A stretch of DNA of 64,000 bases from JBBRSD01 sp038245725 (GTDB taxonomy: Bacteria > Actinomycetota > Coriobacteriia > Anaerosomatales > JAAXUF01): NCBI GenBank assembly GCA_038245725.1, contig JBBRSD010000001.1, positions 310,001 through 374,000 on the forward strand, read 5' to 3'. The notes beneath the pieces were generated by a model that was not told where the DNA came from, did no database searches, and saw only the letters and a list, made by a program, of their open reading frames with translations. A program made the translations under genes and the position numbers. Within the stretch, counting starts at the first letter, position 1. Each line of letters starts with the position of its first letter. Positions 22,141 to 31,734 of the stretch are shown here, piece by piece.

Positions 22141-23235
22141 ATGCGTGCCGCATCCGCTGCACCCATGATTGAAGCCATCACCCGAGTCATTCTCGTGACC
22201 GGGGGCTTGGCAGGAGGGTACGCGGCGACGGGTCTCGTCGACTGGCAGCAGCAACTCGGTCTTCCTCGCTACTACGTCATCTTTCTTCTTATCATTCTTG
22301 GAGGAGCGATCGGGTACGTGCTCGGCGGAATCATCGGCCGAGAACTCACGGCACTGTGGCGTCGCCTCGAGATTCGCATCACCGACACCTCTTCTGCCGA
22401 TCTCCTGCTGGGAACCTCCGGTCTCGTCGTCGGTCTCCTCATCGGACTGCTCGCCTCATGGCCCCTGCGTCTCGTTCGGCCTGAGTGGCTGGCCATGACC
22501 GCCACGGGGCTGCTCATGCTCGTGCTTGCGAACCTGTTCAGCCGCGCCGCGCTTTCGAAGCGCCGAGACTTCTCGGCGATGTTTCCTCGGCTCGCACCTC
22601 CTGAGCTCGTGACCGCGAACGAGCGCGTGATCCTGCTCGACACGAGCGCCGTCATCGACGCGCGCTTCGTCGAGCTGCACCGGCTGGGCCTCCTCCCGGG
22701 TTCATTGCGCGTTCCGCGGTTCGTGCTCGCTGAGCTCCAGACGCTTGCTGATTCCGCCGATGAGATCCGCCGCGCGCGCGGTCGCCGCGGACTGGATCTG
22801 CTCGCCGCGCTTCCCGCTGCAGACGCCGTGCCCGTGTTCGAGGCGGACTACGCAGACACTCCGAAGGTCGACGAGAAGCTCATGCGCCTCGCGGTCGACG
22901 CCCGAAGTGCGATGCTCACCGTCGACTACAACCTCGCGAAGGTGGCCCGAGTTCGCGGCCTTGAGGTCATCAACCTGAACGAAGCAGCAAGCGCCCTGCG
23001 GCCGAACCACATCCCGGGCGAGTCGTTCCGCCTCAAGGTGGTCAAGCAAGGCAAGGAAGCCGATCAGGGCGTCGGCTACCTGGACGACGGCACCATGGTC
23101 GTCGTCCAGTCGGGTCGCGCGCTCGTGGGAACCGAATCCAGCGTCGAGGTGACCTCCGTGCTGCAGACGTCAGCGGGCCGAATGATCTTCGCGAGGGCGC
23201 CCCACGCCGACGCCGATGGCTCGGAGCGGGCGTGA
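22141..23235 (+). CDS. PIN and TRAM domain membrane protein (YacL-like)
   Basis: A 364-residue protein. Four membrane segments (about 9-30, 43-66, 91-108, 116-134) precede a PIN nuclease domain (160-280) with acidic residues D167 (LLDTSAVIDAR), E198, D244 and D262 (TVDYNLAKVA). A TRAM RNA-binding domain (295-351) follows. This is the YacL architecture, usually found between disA/radA and ispD, and is suggested to be an RNase. The ATG at 22141 follows GGGAGGTGGAGG; an upstream ATG at 22063 is less likely. The stop overlaps the ispD start. Confidence 0.92.
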   Translation: MRAASAAPMIEAITRVILVTGGLAGGYAATGLVDWQQQLGLPRYYVIFLLIILGGAIGYVLGGIIGRELTALWRRLEIRITDTSSADLLLGTSGLVVGLLIGLLASWPLRLVRPEWLAMTATGLLMLVLANLFSRAALSKRRDFSAMFPRLAPPELVTANERVILLDTSAVIDARFVELHRLGLLPGSLRVPRFVLAELQTLADSADEIRRARGRRGLDLLAALPAADAVPVFEADYADTPKVDEKLMRLAVDARSAMLTVDYNLAKVARVRGLEVINLNEAASALRPNHIPGESFRLKVVKQGKEADQGVGYLDDGTMVVVQSGRALVGTESSVEVTSVLQTSAGRMIFARAPHADADGSERA

Positions 23236-23948
23236 GCGCGCTTCGTGCGGTCGCGATAGTGTGCGCGGGCGGCAGCGGCGAGCGCCTCGGCATCGCCGGA
23301 GGCAAGCAGCTGGCTCTCGTCGCTGGCCGACCGGTTCTCGCGTGGACGCTGGAGGCGCTGGACGCGTCCGAAGAGGTCGATCACATCGTCTTGGTGTGCC
23401 CGTCGGATCGCGTGGACGAGTACCGCTCTGCCGCCGTCGACGTGCTTGAGCTCTCGACCCCACTCACGTTCGCGGCGAGCGGCTCGAGCCGGCAAGCATC
23501 GGTCGCCTCGGGAATCGCTGCCGCGCCCGCCGAAGCGCAGATTATCCTCGTGCACGACGGCGCCCGGCCGCTCGTAACGCCCGAGATCGTCGCTGCCACG
23601 ATCGCCGCACTCGATGCCGACGCCGCGGCTGTCGGCGCCGTCATTGGCCAGCCGGCGATCGACACGCTCAAGATCGCCGACGGCACGGTCATCGCCGAGA
23701 CGCCCGATCGCTCGAAGTACTGGGCGGTCCAGACGCCGCAGACATTCCGGGAAGCCGCATTGCGGGCCGCGTACGGCCGAGCCGCCGAAGACGGCTTCAT
23801 CGGCACCGACGACGCGGCCGTTGTCGAGCACGCCGGCGGCCGAGTGCTGCTCGTGGAAGGCCCGCGCGACAACATCAAGGTGACCGTCGCTGAGGACATC
23901 GCCCTCGTCGAGGCGGCCCTCGCGTTTCGTGCTGCCGAGAAAGGATAG
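23232..23948 (+). CDS. ispD: 2-C-methyl-D-erythritol 4-phosphate cytidylyltransferase
   Basis: A 238-residue nucleotidyltransferase. CAGGSGERLGIAGGKQL near the N-terminus is the CTP-binding loop; VHDGARPLVTPE and TPQTFRE segments are also typical. It makes CDP-methylerythritol in the MEP isoprenoid pathway. GTG start within the upstream stop (GTGA overlap), so it is translationally coupled to the PIN-TRAM gene. ispF follows 4 bp later, while ispE is not here. Confidence 0.96.
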   Translation: MSALRAVAIVCAGGSGERLGIAGGKQLALVAGRPVLAWTLEALDASEEVDHIVLVCPSDRVDEYRSAAVDVLELSTPLTFAASGSSRQASVASGIAAAPAEAQIILVHDGARPLVTPEIVAATIAALDADAAAVGAVIGQPAIDTLKIADGTVIAETPDRSKYWAVQTPQTFREAALRAAYGRAAEDGFIGTDDAAVVEHAGGRVLLVEGPRDNIKVTVAEDIALVEAALAFRAAEKG

Positions 23949-23952
23949 CCGG

Positions 23953-24429
23953 ATGCTTCGCATCGGACTCGGTTACGACGTTCACGCCTTCGCCGAAGGC
24001 AGGAAGCTCATCCTCGGCGGGGTCGAGGTGGAGTACGAGCGCGGGCTGCTCGGCCATTCCGACGCCGACGTCTTGACGCATGCTGTGGCCGACGCCGTTC
24101 TCGGCGCGCTTCGGGAAGGCGACATCGGCCGGCTCTTCCCTGACACGGACGCAGCGTTCTCAGGCGCCGATTCTCTCGGGCTGCTCGCGCAGGTTGGCGT
24201 GCTCGCTCGGGCGCGCGGCTGCACTGTTCTCGACGTCGATACCGTCGTGATCTGCGAGCGGCCCAAGCTTGCAGCCCACCGCGATGCGATGCGCGCGAAC
24301 TTGGCCGAAGCGCTCGGCATCGGCATCGAATCGGTGGGCGTCAAGGCGACGACGACGGAACGGCTCGGGTTCGAGGGCCGCGAAGAAGGCATTGCGGCCC
24401 AGGCCGTCGTCCTGCTGGAGTGTACGTAG
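23953..24429 (+). CDS. ispF: 2-C-methyl-D-erythritol 2,4-cyclodiphosphate synthase
   Basis: A 158-residue trimeric MEP-pathway enzyme. GYDVHAFAEGR gives the zinc ligands D9 and H11, LLGHSDADVLTHAVADAVLGAL holds the third, and KATTTERLGFEGREEGIAAQAV closes the active site. The ATG at 23953 follows AAAGGAT; an earlier ATG at 23929 lies inside ispD and has no ribosome site. Confidence 0.97.
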   Translation: MLRIGLGYDVHAFAEGRKLILGGVEVEYERGLLGHSDADVLTHAVADAVLGALREGDIGRLFPDTDAAFSGADSLGLLAQVGVLARARGCTVLDVDTVVICERPKLAAHRDAMRANLAEALGIGIESVGVKATTTERLGFEGREEGIAAQAVVLLECT

Positions 24430-24520
24430 TCGCAGCGCGGGAGCCATGGCTGCTGGTAGACTGATTCCGCGCCGTGCTCGAAGAGCGCGCGTTTCGCCCC
24501 ACACTCACTTGGCAGGGACG

Positions 24521-25255
24521 ATGTTTCGAAGGATTCACGCGGATATACAAGCTGTTAAGGAGCGCGACCCGGCCGCGATGTCTGCGGCGAGCGTGCTCTT
24601 CAACTATCCCGGAGTCCACGCGATCTGGGCCCACCGCGTGACGGGCTGGTTGTGGGCCCACGGCCGCCGGGGTTTCGCGCGCTGGCTTTCGCAAGTTGCA
24701 CGCTTCTTCACCGGCGTCGAGATCCATCCGGGCGCCACGATCGGGGAGCGCTTCTTCATCGACCACGGCATGGGTGTGGTCATCGGCGAGACCACGATCA
24801 TCGGCGATGACGTGACGGTCTACCAAGGTGTCACGCTCGGTGGTACCGGCAAGGAGACCGGCAAGCGCCATCCGACGCTCGAGGACTGCGTTGTGGTAGG
24901 CGTCGGCGCATCGGTTCTCGGCAACATCACGATCGGGCACGGCAGCAAGGTGGGCGGTGGCGCTGTCGTGATCGACGACGTACCGGCGAACAGCACCGTC
25001 GTCGGTGTGCCCGGACGTGTCGTGATGCGGGGCGGTTCGCGGGTCGACGCTATCGACCTGCACCACGAGGACCTGCCCGACCCGGTGGTGGAGATGTTCC
25101 GCTGCCTGCAGCGCCGCATGGACCGGCTCGAACACAAGGTCGTCGAGGGCGGCGCCCCACCTGAAAGCGAGCCGTCTACCGACGAGGGCAGCGTCACGGA
25201 GATGGAAGACGGGTCGTTGACCCTTGAGATCCAAGGCTGGAGCTGCTACCTCTGA
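24521..25255 (+). CDS. cysE: Serine O-acetyltransferase
   Basis: A 244-residue left-handed beta-helix acetyltransferase. Helical N-terminus (FRRIHADIQAVKERDPA), then hexapeptide repeats around HPGATIGERFFIDHGMGVVIGET, YQGVTLGGTGKE and GNITIGHGSKVGGGAVV. It makes O-acetylserine, the precursor of cysteine. It lies directly before cysS, linking cysteine synthesis to charging. The C-terminal 60 residues are an acidic extension ending WSCYL, longer than in short CysE proteins. Confidence 0.94.
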   Translation: MFRRIHADIQAVKERDPAAMSAASVLFNYPGVHAIWAHRVTGWLWAHGRRGFARWLSQVARFFTGVEIHPGATIGERFFIDHGMGVVIGETTIIGDDVTVYQGVTLGGTGKETGKRHPTLEDCVVVGVGASVLGNITIGHGSKVGGGAVVIDDVPANSTVVGVPGRVVMRGGSRVDAIDLHHEDLPDPVVEMFRCLQRRMDRLEHKVVEGGAPPESEPSTDEGSVTEMEDGSLTLEIQGWSCYL

Positions 25256-25301
25256 GCGCGATGCGGGCAGAAGGAAGCAACTGGCTTACGGAAGGAACCA
25301 T

Positions 25302-26792
<1,491 letters not shown>

Positions 26793-26796
26793 GCGC

Positions 26797-27537
26797 ATGG
26801 CCGAGATCGAAGGTCGCAACGCCGTCATCGAGGCGCTTCGCGCGAGGATGCCGCTCAAGCGGATCTTCATCGCCGAGGGCACGAAGCCTGACCGTAGCCT
26901 TGAGGAGATCGACCGCCGGGCGAAGGAGTCCGGCGTGACCGTCGAGCGCGTGCCCAAACGCGTACTCGACGCGAAGAGCGAGCGCGGCGCGCACCAGGGC
27001 GTGATCGCGGACGCGAAGCCGTATCCGTTTGCCACGCTGGACGCCGTTATCGCGCGCACCGAGGGCAAGCAGAATTCGCTGATCATCGCTCTGGACCACA
27101 TCACCGATCCCGGCAATCTTGGCGCCGTCGTTCGAACGGCCGAGGTCGTCGGCGCCGATGGCGTGCTCGTCGCAAAGCGACGCTCCGCGGGCGTGACGCC
27201 GGCAGCCTACAAGTCCTCGGCCGGCGCACTCGCGCACGTCCTGCTCGCGCAGGAGGCCAATCTGGTCCAATCGCTCAAGCGCTGCCAAAAGGCGGGCTTC
27301 TGGATCGCCGGCGCATCGGAGCACGCCAAGCAGGTCGCGTGGGATGCTCCACTTGAGGGGCGCATCGTGCTGGTGATGGGCTCGGAGGGCGAGGGGCTGG
27401 CGCGGCTGACACAGGAAACCTGCGACTTCCTCGTGCGTCTGCCGCAGGCGGGCAAGGTCGGCTCGCTGAACGTCGCGCAGGCGGCGACCGCCCTGTCGTA
27501 CGAGTGGCTGCGCCGCACCTCTCGCGCCGGGAGCTGA
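26797..27537 (+). CDS. rlmB: 23S rRNA (guanosine-2'-O-)-methyltransferase RlmB (TrmH family)
   Basis: A 246-residue SpoU protein. An N-terminal RNA-binding domain (IEGRNAVIEALRA) precedes the knotted methyltransferase domain with DHITDPGNLGAVVRTAE, VMGSEGEGLARL and SLNVAQAATALSYEW motifs. It methylates G2251 in 23S rRNA by family assignment. The ATG is 4 bp after the cysS stop. The cysS-rlmB-yacP order is common in Gram-positives. Confidence 0.94.
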   Translation: MAEIEGRNAVIEALRARMPLKRIFIAEGTKPDRSLEEIDRRAKESGVTVERVPKRVLDAKSERGAHQGVIADAKPYPFATLDAVIARTEGKQNSLIIALDHITDPGNLGAVVRTAEVVGADGVLVAKRRSAGVTPAAYKSSAGALAHVLLAQEANLVQSLKRCQKAGFWIAGASEHAKQVAWDAPLEGRIVLVMGSEGEGLARLTQETCDFLVRLPQAGKVGSLNVAQAATALSYEWLRRTSRAGS

Positions 27538-27544
27538 CTCTCCG

Positions 27545-28051
27545 GTGCGAACGCTTATCGTTGACGGCTACAACGTCATTCGCCAGACCCCACCGTACAA
27601 GCAGATCGCCGAGAACGACCTCGAGGCGAGCCGCGTGGCGCTCGTCTCAGACGTTGCGGCATTCGCGCAAGCGGAGTATCGCGCTACGGTCGTGTTCGAC
27701 GGTCGCCTCAATCCGTTGTCAGACGGGCGCGCTCACTCGGTGTCCGGCGTGACCGTCGTCTTCTCGCGCTACGGCTGTGAGGCCGATGCCGTCATCGAAT
27801 CGCTCTCGCGGACGGCGCGCGAAGCAGGCGAGGAGGTCCTCGTCGTCACGTCGGATGCTCAGACGCAATGGACGGTGATGGGAGGCCGCGTCGCCCGGAT
27901 GTCGTCGGCGGAGTTCGGTGGCGAGCTTCGGGCTGACGGCGCTGAATGGCGTGAGCACGCCACCGCGGGCAACAGCAAAGGTCGGCTTGAGGATCGCATC
28001 GACGGCGAGACTCGCGCGCGCCTCGCACGCTGGGCGCTTGGCCGGGACTGA
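27545..28051 (+). CDS. NYN domain RNase-like protein (YacP/Rae1)
   Basis: A 168-residue protein with a PIN-like NYN fold: LIVDGYNVIRQTP, VVFDGRLNP, FSRYGCEADAVIESL and VVTSDAQTQWTVMGG carry the acidic residues. The family includes B. subtilis Rae1, which cuts mRNA on the ribosome. The start is GTG 27545, 8 bp after rlmB. The C-terminus is a charged helix (RLEDRIDGETRARLARWALG). Confidence 0.88.
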   Translation: MRTLIVDGYNVIRQTPPYKQIAENDLEASRVALVSDVAAFAQAEYRATVVFDGRLNPLSDGRAHSVSGVTVVFSRYGCEADAVIESLSRTAREAGEEVLVVTSDAQTQWTVMGGRVARMSSAEFGGELRADGAEWREHATAGNSKGRLEDRIDGETRARLARWALGRD

Positions 28052-28173
28052 GCCTGCAGGCAGTTCGGCGCGGACGTGCTCGCGGGAAGACGCCGGACTC
28101 GAGATGGAGATGCAGATTCGTCGCGGCAACGCCTGCTGAGAATCGAACGTTCGCGATTTTCGGTGCGATTCCG

Positions 28174-28203
28174 CTGACAGCGCCTCGACCCATCGCGTAC
28201 ACT
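28174..28203 (+). promoter_or_regulatory. Promoter of tRNA-Thr(TGT)
   Basis: CTGACA (28174-28179), an 18 bp spacer, TACACT (28198-28203), 12 bases before the tRNA. The close spacing fits a tRNA promoter. Confidence 0.6.
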
Positions 28204-28214
28204 GGTCGGCGCTC

Positions 28215-28289
28215 GCTGGCGTAGCTCAATGGCAGAGCAACTGATTTGTAATCAGTAGGTTGCGGGTTCAACTCCTGTCGCCAGCTCCA
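28215..28289 (+). tRNA. tRNA-Thr (anticodon TGT)
   Basis: A 75-base cloverleaf with encoded CCA. Acceptor GCTGGCG/CGCCAGC, anticodon stem CTGAT/ATCAG with loop TTGTA core giving TGT. It reads ACA and, with wobble, other ACN codons. It is a single-gene unit with its own promoter and a strong hairpin after it. Confidence 0.96.
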
Positions 28290-28302
28290 ACGCTTAACAA
28301 CG

Positions 28303-28334
28303 TGGTGGCCCGTGTGTTCGCGCACGGGCCACCA
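28303..28334. terminator. Hairpin terminator between tRNA-Thr and the convergent cyclase gene
   Basis: A 14 bp stem TGGTGGCCCGTGTG/CGCACGGGCCACCA (one G-U pair) with the stable loop TTCG. It lies between convergent units and can serve both directions. No long T run is present. Confidence 0.7.
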
Positions 28335-28354
28335 GTGTCTTCGGCCGCTAGAAC

Positions 28355-29926
28355 TCAGTCGTTGCCGTCGTGCGGCTGAGCAGCACCGCTGTCATGCGGG
28401 TCCTGCGGCAACTGGCCATCGGCCCACAGGACCTCGACGATCTCGGTGGGCATCGCGATGTTCTTGAGTGCGAACTCGCCGAACGAGTGCGTTCGCAGGT
28501 TCGCTGCAGATGCGGACCTCGCAACATCGGCGGTAGCGAAGATCTGGCCGCCGTCCGCCAGGTTCATTACGCGGGCAGCGAGATTGAGCCCCGCGCCGAT
28601 GAACGGCCGACCACCGTTGTCGAGCACGACCTCGCCAGCGGCGAGTCCCGTACGCACCCAGATCTCGCGCTCGTTGGGATGCGCCGCATTGTGTTCCGCG
28701 AGCGCCCGTTGCATCTCGCCCGCCGCAGCAAGCGCGTCGATCGGCGACGCGAACGCCGAGACGAGACCGTCGCCGCCGGTGGACTTGCCGGCGCCGTGAT
28801 GGCTGCGGACGATCGGCAGCAACAGGTCGCGATGGCGCTGGATCGCTTTGGCCGTCGCGACGCTCCCGTCCTCCTCGGTCATGCGGGAGAACGACTTCAT
28901 GTCAGTGATCATGACGACCTGTGTGCTCGTGTGCTGGGTCGCGAGCTTGTCCTCGGCGGTTGCGATGAGGCGCAGCAGCTCGTCGACGTCCGCGTCTTCG
29001 GTAGCCATCGACATCGAGCGCGGTCGAGCGGGTGGGACGACAGGCGCCGGCGCAAAGACGAGCTCCCACAGTGCGACGAACGCGACGGCAACGACGAGCG
29101 ATGTCAGGAAGGAATAGCCGATCGCGCGCGCGGGCACCGGCAGTTTGAATGCCGCAAGCAGCATCGCCTGACCCGCAGCAGCGATCACCACACCGACAGA
29201 CACCGATGCGATTCCGAGCGCGACACTGCGTTTACGCTGCGCGACCTTGCCGATTGCTCCCGCGACACCGCCGGCCAGCGCCCAGGTGCACAGCTGACCA
29301 AGCAACAGCAGCGGTCGCATCAGCTTCGCGAACGCGCTCACGGCAGCGGTTAACTCAGAAGCGTTGAGAGTGGCAAAGACCTTCGATGGCCAAGCGGCCG
29401 ATAGAAGATTGCTCGGCAGATGCGCGAATGCGACGAGTGCGTGCGCCGTGCCGCCGCTCACGGTGGCGCCAATGGCGGGCCGCCCGAGGGCGACGCCTAC
29501 GACCTCGACGAGCAGGCACGCCAATGCAGCGGCCAAAGCGCCCTCGCCGGCGCCAAGCAAATAGCCGGCAAGGGCGGCGCTCGCCCACACCGGCCCAAGG
29601 AAGGCCCCGGCAAGTGCGACGCCGAGAGCTATGTAGCCCTTCGCGTGGCTAGCGCCGAGATACCGTACGGACGCGACCGAGACGACGAGCATGGTGAAGC
29701 CGACGACAGGAGAGACCGTGATCACGGGAATCGACAGGGCGACCAGTGCAATGAGTACCGCGAGCTCGGTGGAGGCCAGTGCGACAACCCCGACCAGCGC
29801 TCCGACGCCGATCGGCAGCCACACCGGCTTCACCGACATCGCACTCAAGCTGACGCCGGTCAGAACTGCGACCGTTGCTGCTCTCAGCGCCACTAGGACG
29901 CTCTCATTCTTGTGGTGCTGAACCAC
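28355..29926 (-). CDS. Membrane class III adenylate/guanylate cyclase
   Basis: A 523-residue protein. The N-terminal 295 residues are very hydrophobic, about nine membrane segments, with no recognised sensor domain. Residues 333-500 form a class III cyclase domain with the metal-binding D342 (ITDMKSF) and D386 (KSTGGDGLVSAF), the base-binding candidate K381, and transition-state residues N448 and R452 (GLNLAARVM). All catalytic positions are present, so it should be active. K381 favours ATP, but specificity is not certain. The GTG start at 29926 follows GGGAGAG. It is divergent from a cyclic-nucleotide-binding protein gene, its likely effector. Confidence 0.9.
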   Translation of the reverse strand: MVQHHKNESVLVALRAATVAVLTGVSLSAMSVKPVWLPIGVGALVGVVALASTELAVLIALVALSIPVITVSPVVGFTMLVVSVASVRYLGASHAKGYIALGVALAGAFLGPVWASAALAGYLLGAGEGALAAALACLLVEVVGVALGRPAIGATVSGGTAHALVAFAHLPSNLLSAAWPSKVFATLNASELTAAVSAFAKLMRPLLLLGQLCTWALAGGVAGAIGKVAQRKRSVALGIASVSVGVVIAAAGQAMLLAAFKLPVPARAIGYSFLTSLVVAVAFVALWELVFAPAPVVPPARPRSMSMATEDADVDELLRLIATAEDKLATQHTSTQVVMITDMKSFSRMTEEDGSVATAKAIQRHRDLLLPIVRSHHGAGKSTGGDGLVSAFASPIDALAAAGEMQRALAEHNAAHPNEREIWVRTGLAAGEVVLDNGGRPFIGAGLNLAARVMNLADGGQIFATADVARSASAANLRTHSFGEFALKNIAMPTEIVEVLWADGQLPQDPHDSGAAQPHDGND

Positions 29927-29984
29927 GGGACTCTCCCTGGGCGTCAGTTTGCGAGAAACGGCCTGCCTGCTGCTTCATTGTGCA

Positions 29985-30014
29985 TTAACCCAGACAAGCC
30001 GTGTGCGCTAAACT
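29985..30014 (+). promoter_or_regulatory. Candidate promoter of the cyclic-nucleotide-binding operon
   Basis: TTAACC (29985-29990), an 18 bp spacer, TAAACT (30009-30014), 43 bases before the GTG start, in the 130 bp divergent region shared with the cyclase gene. Confidence 0.45.
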
Positions 30015-30056
30015 GGCCTCGGCGCGGTGGCGCGTCAAAGGCGAGAGGGGAAGTTC

Positions 30057-30470
30057 GTGGCACATGACGAGTTTCTCGCCCGGGTGCCGATCTTCGGGAA
30101 CTGTTCCGCGGAAGAGATTCGGGCGATCGACGGCGTGGCCCACGAGGGCTTCTTCCAGCCAGAGCAGATCATCGTCACTCAGGGGACTCCCGGACAGGCC
30201 TTCTATCTCATTCTCGCCGGTAGGGTTGAGATCCTTCGCGACGGTGTGTCGCTCGGAGCGTTCGGGCAGGGCGACTTCTTCGGGGAGATGTCTTTGCTCG
30301 ATCAGGCTCCGCGCTCGGCGACGATTCGCGCGATTGATCACACCACGTGCCTCATGCTCTCAAGCTGGGACTTCAAGGCGCTGCTCGAAAAGCATCCATC
30401 CATCGCCGTCAGGCTGCTCGAGGTCTTGAGTCGCCGGCTTCGCGTTGCCGATGAACGAATCGGACGCTGA
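30057..30470 (+). CDS. Stand-alone cyclic-nucleotide-binding domain protein
   Basis: A 137-residue protein that is almost entirely a CRP-type cNMP-binding domain: GQAFYLILAGRVEILRDG, GQGDFFGEMSLLD and the phosphate-binding segment QAPRSATIRAIDHT (Glu and Arg of the binding cassette). There is no DNA-binding domain, so it probably acts through protein contacts. The GTG at 30057 follows GAGAGGGG; GTG 30027 lacks a site. It is divergent from the cyclase and overlaps or abuts the next gene. Confidence 0.88.
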   Translation: MAHDEFLARVPIFGNCSAEEIRAIDGVAHEGFFQPEQIIVTQGTPGQAFYLILAGRVEILRDGVSLGAFGQGDFFGEMSLLDQAPRSATIRAIDHTTCLMLSSWDFKALLEKHPSIAVRLLEVLSRRLRVADERIGR

Positions 30471-31098
30471 GATGGCGACTCCCGTACGAGGCATGGCGCT
30501 CTTGCAGGAGGCGGCCGGCCGAATCGTCACCAAACACCTTGTCATGCGAGGCGCCGCGCGGGCTGAGATCGCGCGCACTGAAGGAACAGCGCAGGGCCGC
30601 GACATCGACATCATCACAATCGAAGGACGGTCGGGCCGGAGGATCAAGCTCAAGGCCGATCCCTACTTCGGTACCGATCCTCGCAAGATCGGCGATCGCA
30701 GCCTCGCCTTCTACCGCGTCGACGAGGGGTGCCTGGCGTTTGAGGCAGTAGCCAACAGCGCCACGCGCGAGCCAGGATGGGCGCTCGTCTCGGATGCGCA
30801 GGATCTCTACTACTACTACTTGGCGCTCGGCCAGACCGAGGACGAGGTCAGGGCCCTGCTGTCCGAGCCGGACGAGGTATTCTTCTCAGAACTCGCGGTC
30901 GAGCGCGACGAGTTGCTCGTGCTCCCCATGGATGCACTGCGCGCGTGGTTCGAGGCCAACTACCAGGATTACGTCCCCCGGCCTGTCATGAGTCTTGGGG
31001 TGGCGTCGTGGCACAGGCTCGTTCCGCGGGCGGACCTCGTCAAAGCGTTGGGGCGCGTCTCGAGCGCAGGCCCGATCTTCGCCAAGCTTCCACGCTAG
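30451..31098 (+). CDS. Hypothetical protein downstream of the cNMP-binding gene
   Basis: A soluble protein of about 215 residues that I do not recognise. It starts at ATG 30451 (overlapping the previous gene by 20 bases) or ATG 30472 (two bases after its stop); neither has a clear ribosome site, suggesting coupled translation. The middle has strands DIDIITIEGRSGRRIKLKADP and DPRKIGDRSLAFYRVDEG. A notable run of four tyrosines occurs in DLYYYYLALGQTEDE, followed by acidic helices. It has no membrane segment and no cysteine-rich motif. Operon position suggests a role with the cyclic-nucleotide protein. Confidence 0.75.
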   Translation: MNESDAEMATPVRGMALLQEAAGRIVTKHLVMRGAARAEIARTEGTAQGRDIDIITIEGRSGRRIKLKADPYFGTDPRKIGDRSLAFYRVDEGCLAFEAVANSATREPGWALVSDAQDLYYYYLALGQTEDEVRALLSEPDEVFFSELAVERDELLVLPMDALRAWFEANYQDYVPRPVMSLGVASWHRLVPRADLVKALGRVSSAGPIFAKLPR

Positions 31099-31182
31099 AT
31101 GACGCTTCCCCGACACCCGTATCATGCCCTGCGAACAGGGACAGAGGGGGGGGGATAGAAACGCCCGGCACCGTGGTCGGCG

Positions 31183-31212
31183 TTGACACCCACCAGCGCG
31201 ATGACCTACTAT
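31183..31212 (+). promoter_or_regulatory. Strong promoter of the tRNA-Tyr/Thr/Met (tuf) cluster
   Basis: A perfect -35 TTGACA (31183-31188), an 18 bp spacer, TACTAT (31207-31212), about 65 bases before tRNA-Tyr. The 178 bp gap upstream (31099-31276) has no gene but includes a run of nine G at 31146-31154. Confidence 0.75.
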
Positions 31213-31276
31213 CCCTATGCCTCGACCGAGGCGTGCAACTTGAAAAGCGTACAGAGGGTCTATTTTTTTGTCTCGC

Positions 31277-31361
31277 GGGGGTGTGCCCGAGTGGCTAAAG
31301 GGGACGGGCTGTAAACCCGTTGGCTACGCCTACCCAGGTTCGAATCCTGGCGCCCCCACCA
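31277..31361 (+). tRNA. tRNA-Tyr (anticodon GTA)
   Basis: An 85-base class II tRNA with a long variable arm and encoded CCA. Acceptor GGGGGTG/CGCCCCC (one T-G pair), anticodon stem ACGGG/CCCGT with loop CTGTAAA giving GTA. First gene of the tRNA-tuf cluster. Confidence 0.96.
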
Positions 31362-31399
31362 CGAGACGCTTGCCGGACGTGATTTTCGGCATACTAAAC

Positions 31400-31475
31400 G
31401 CCCACATAGCTCAGTTGGCAGAGCACTTCCTTGGTAAGGAAGAGGTCACCGGTTCGAGTCCGGTTGTGGGCTCCA
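31400..31475 (+). tRNA. tRNA-Thr (anticodon GGT)
   Basis: A 76-base cloverleaf with encoded CCA. Acceptor GCCCACA/TGTGGGC, anticodon stem CTTCC/GGAAG with loop TTGGTAA giving GGT. Reads ACC and ACT. It complements the TGT isoacceptor at 28215. Confidence 0.96.
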
Positions 31476-31515
31476 CTGCACCTCAACGCTCCCAGTTTCG
31501 CGGGGCGAATGACTC

Positions 31516-31593
31516 GGCGGTGTAGCTCAGTTGGTTTAGAGCACTCGGTTCATACCCGAGTTGTCGCTGGTTCGAGTCCAGCCACCGCTACCA
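31516..31593 (+). tRNA. tRNA-Met (anticodon CAT), probably elongator
   Basis: A 78-base tRNA with encoded CCA. Acceptor GGCGGTG/CACCGCT closes with a G-T pair, anticodon stem CTCGG/CCGAG with loop TTCATAC giving CAT. The place next to tRNA-Thr and upstream of rpmG/tRNA-Trp fits elongator Met in actinobacteria. An initiator is unlikely because the anticodon stem lacks the three G-C pairs. A lysidine-modified tRNA-Ile cannot be fully excluded. Confidence 0.9.
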
Positions 31594-31602
31594 TGGCACC
31601 AC

Positions 31603-31618
31603 GCGCCGTTTGCGGCGC
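31603..31618 (+). terminator. Small hairpin between tRNA-Met and tuf
   Basis: A 6 bp stem GCGCCG/CGGCGC with a TTTG loop, 10 bases after the tRNA-Met CCA. No T run. It may mark tRNA processing or partial termination before tuf. Confidence 0.35.
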
Positions 31619-31734
31619 TTCAGTATGATGTAACCATCCAGCCACAATGCGTATGCAGGCTTTCATGACGGAATACCGGTCGGCTCAGGTGACTGCGCCG
31701 GCTCCGTCGAAGAGGTCCCCGAAGGAGGAGACTC

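Noticed and set aside
24269..24520. Upstream extension of cysE into ispF
   Set aside because: The sequence is a shadow frame of ispF without homology to CysE.
31146..31154. Run of nine G as a phase-variation tract
   Set aside because: It lies in an untranslated gap upstream of tRNA genes, not in a coding region or promoter spacer, so no switching role can be shown.
31516..31593. tRNA-Met(CAT) as initiator tRNA
   Set aside because: The anticodon stem lacks the three consecutive G-C pairs of initiators and the acceptor end is a G-T pair rather than the initiator C-A mismatch.
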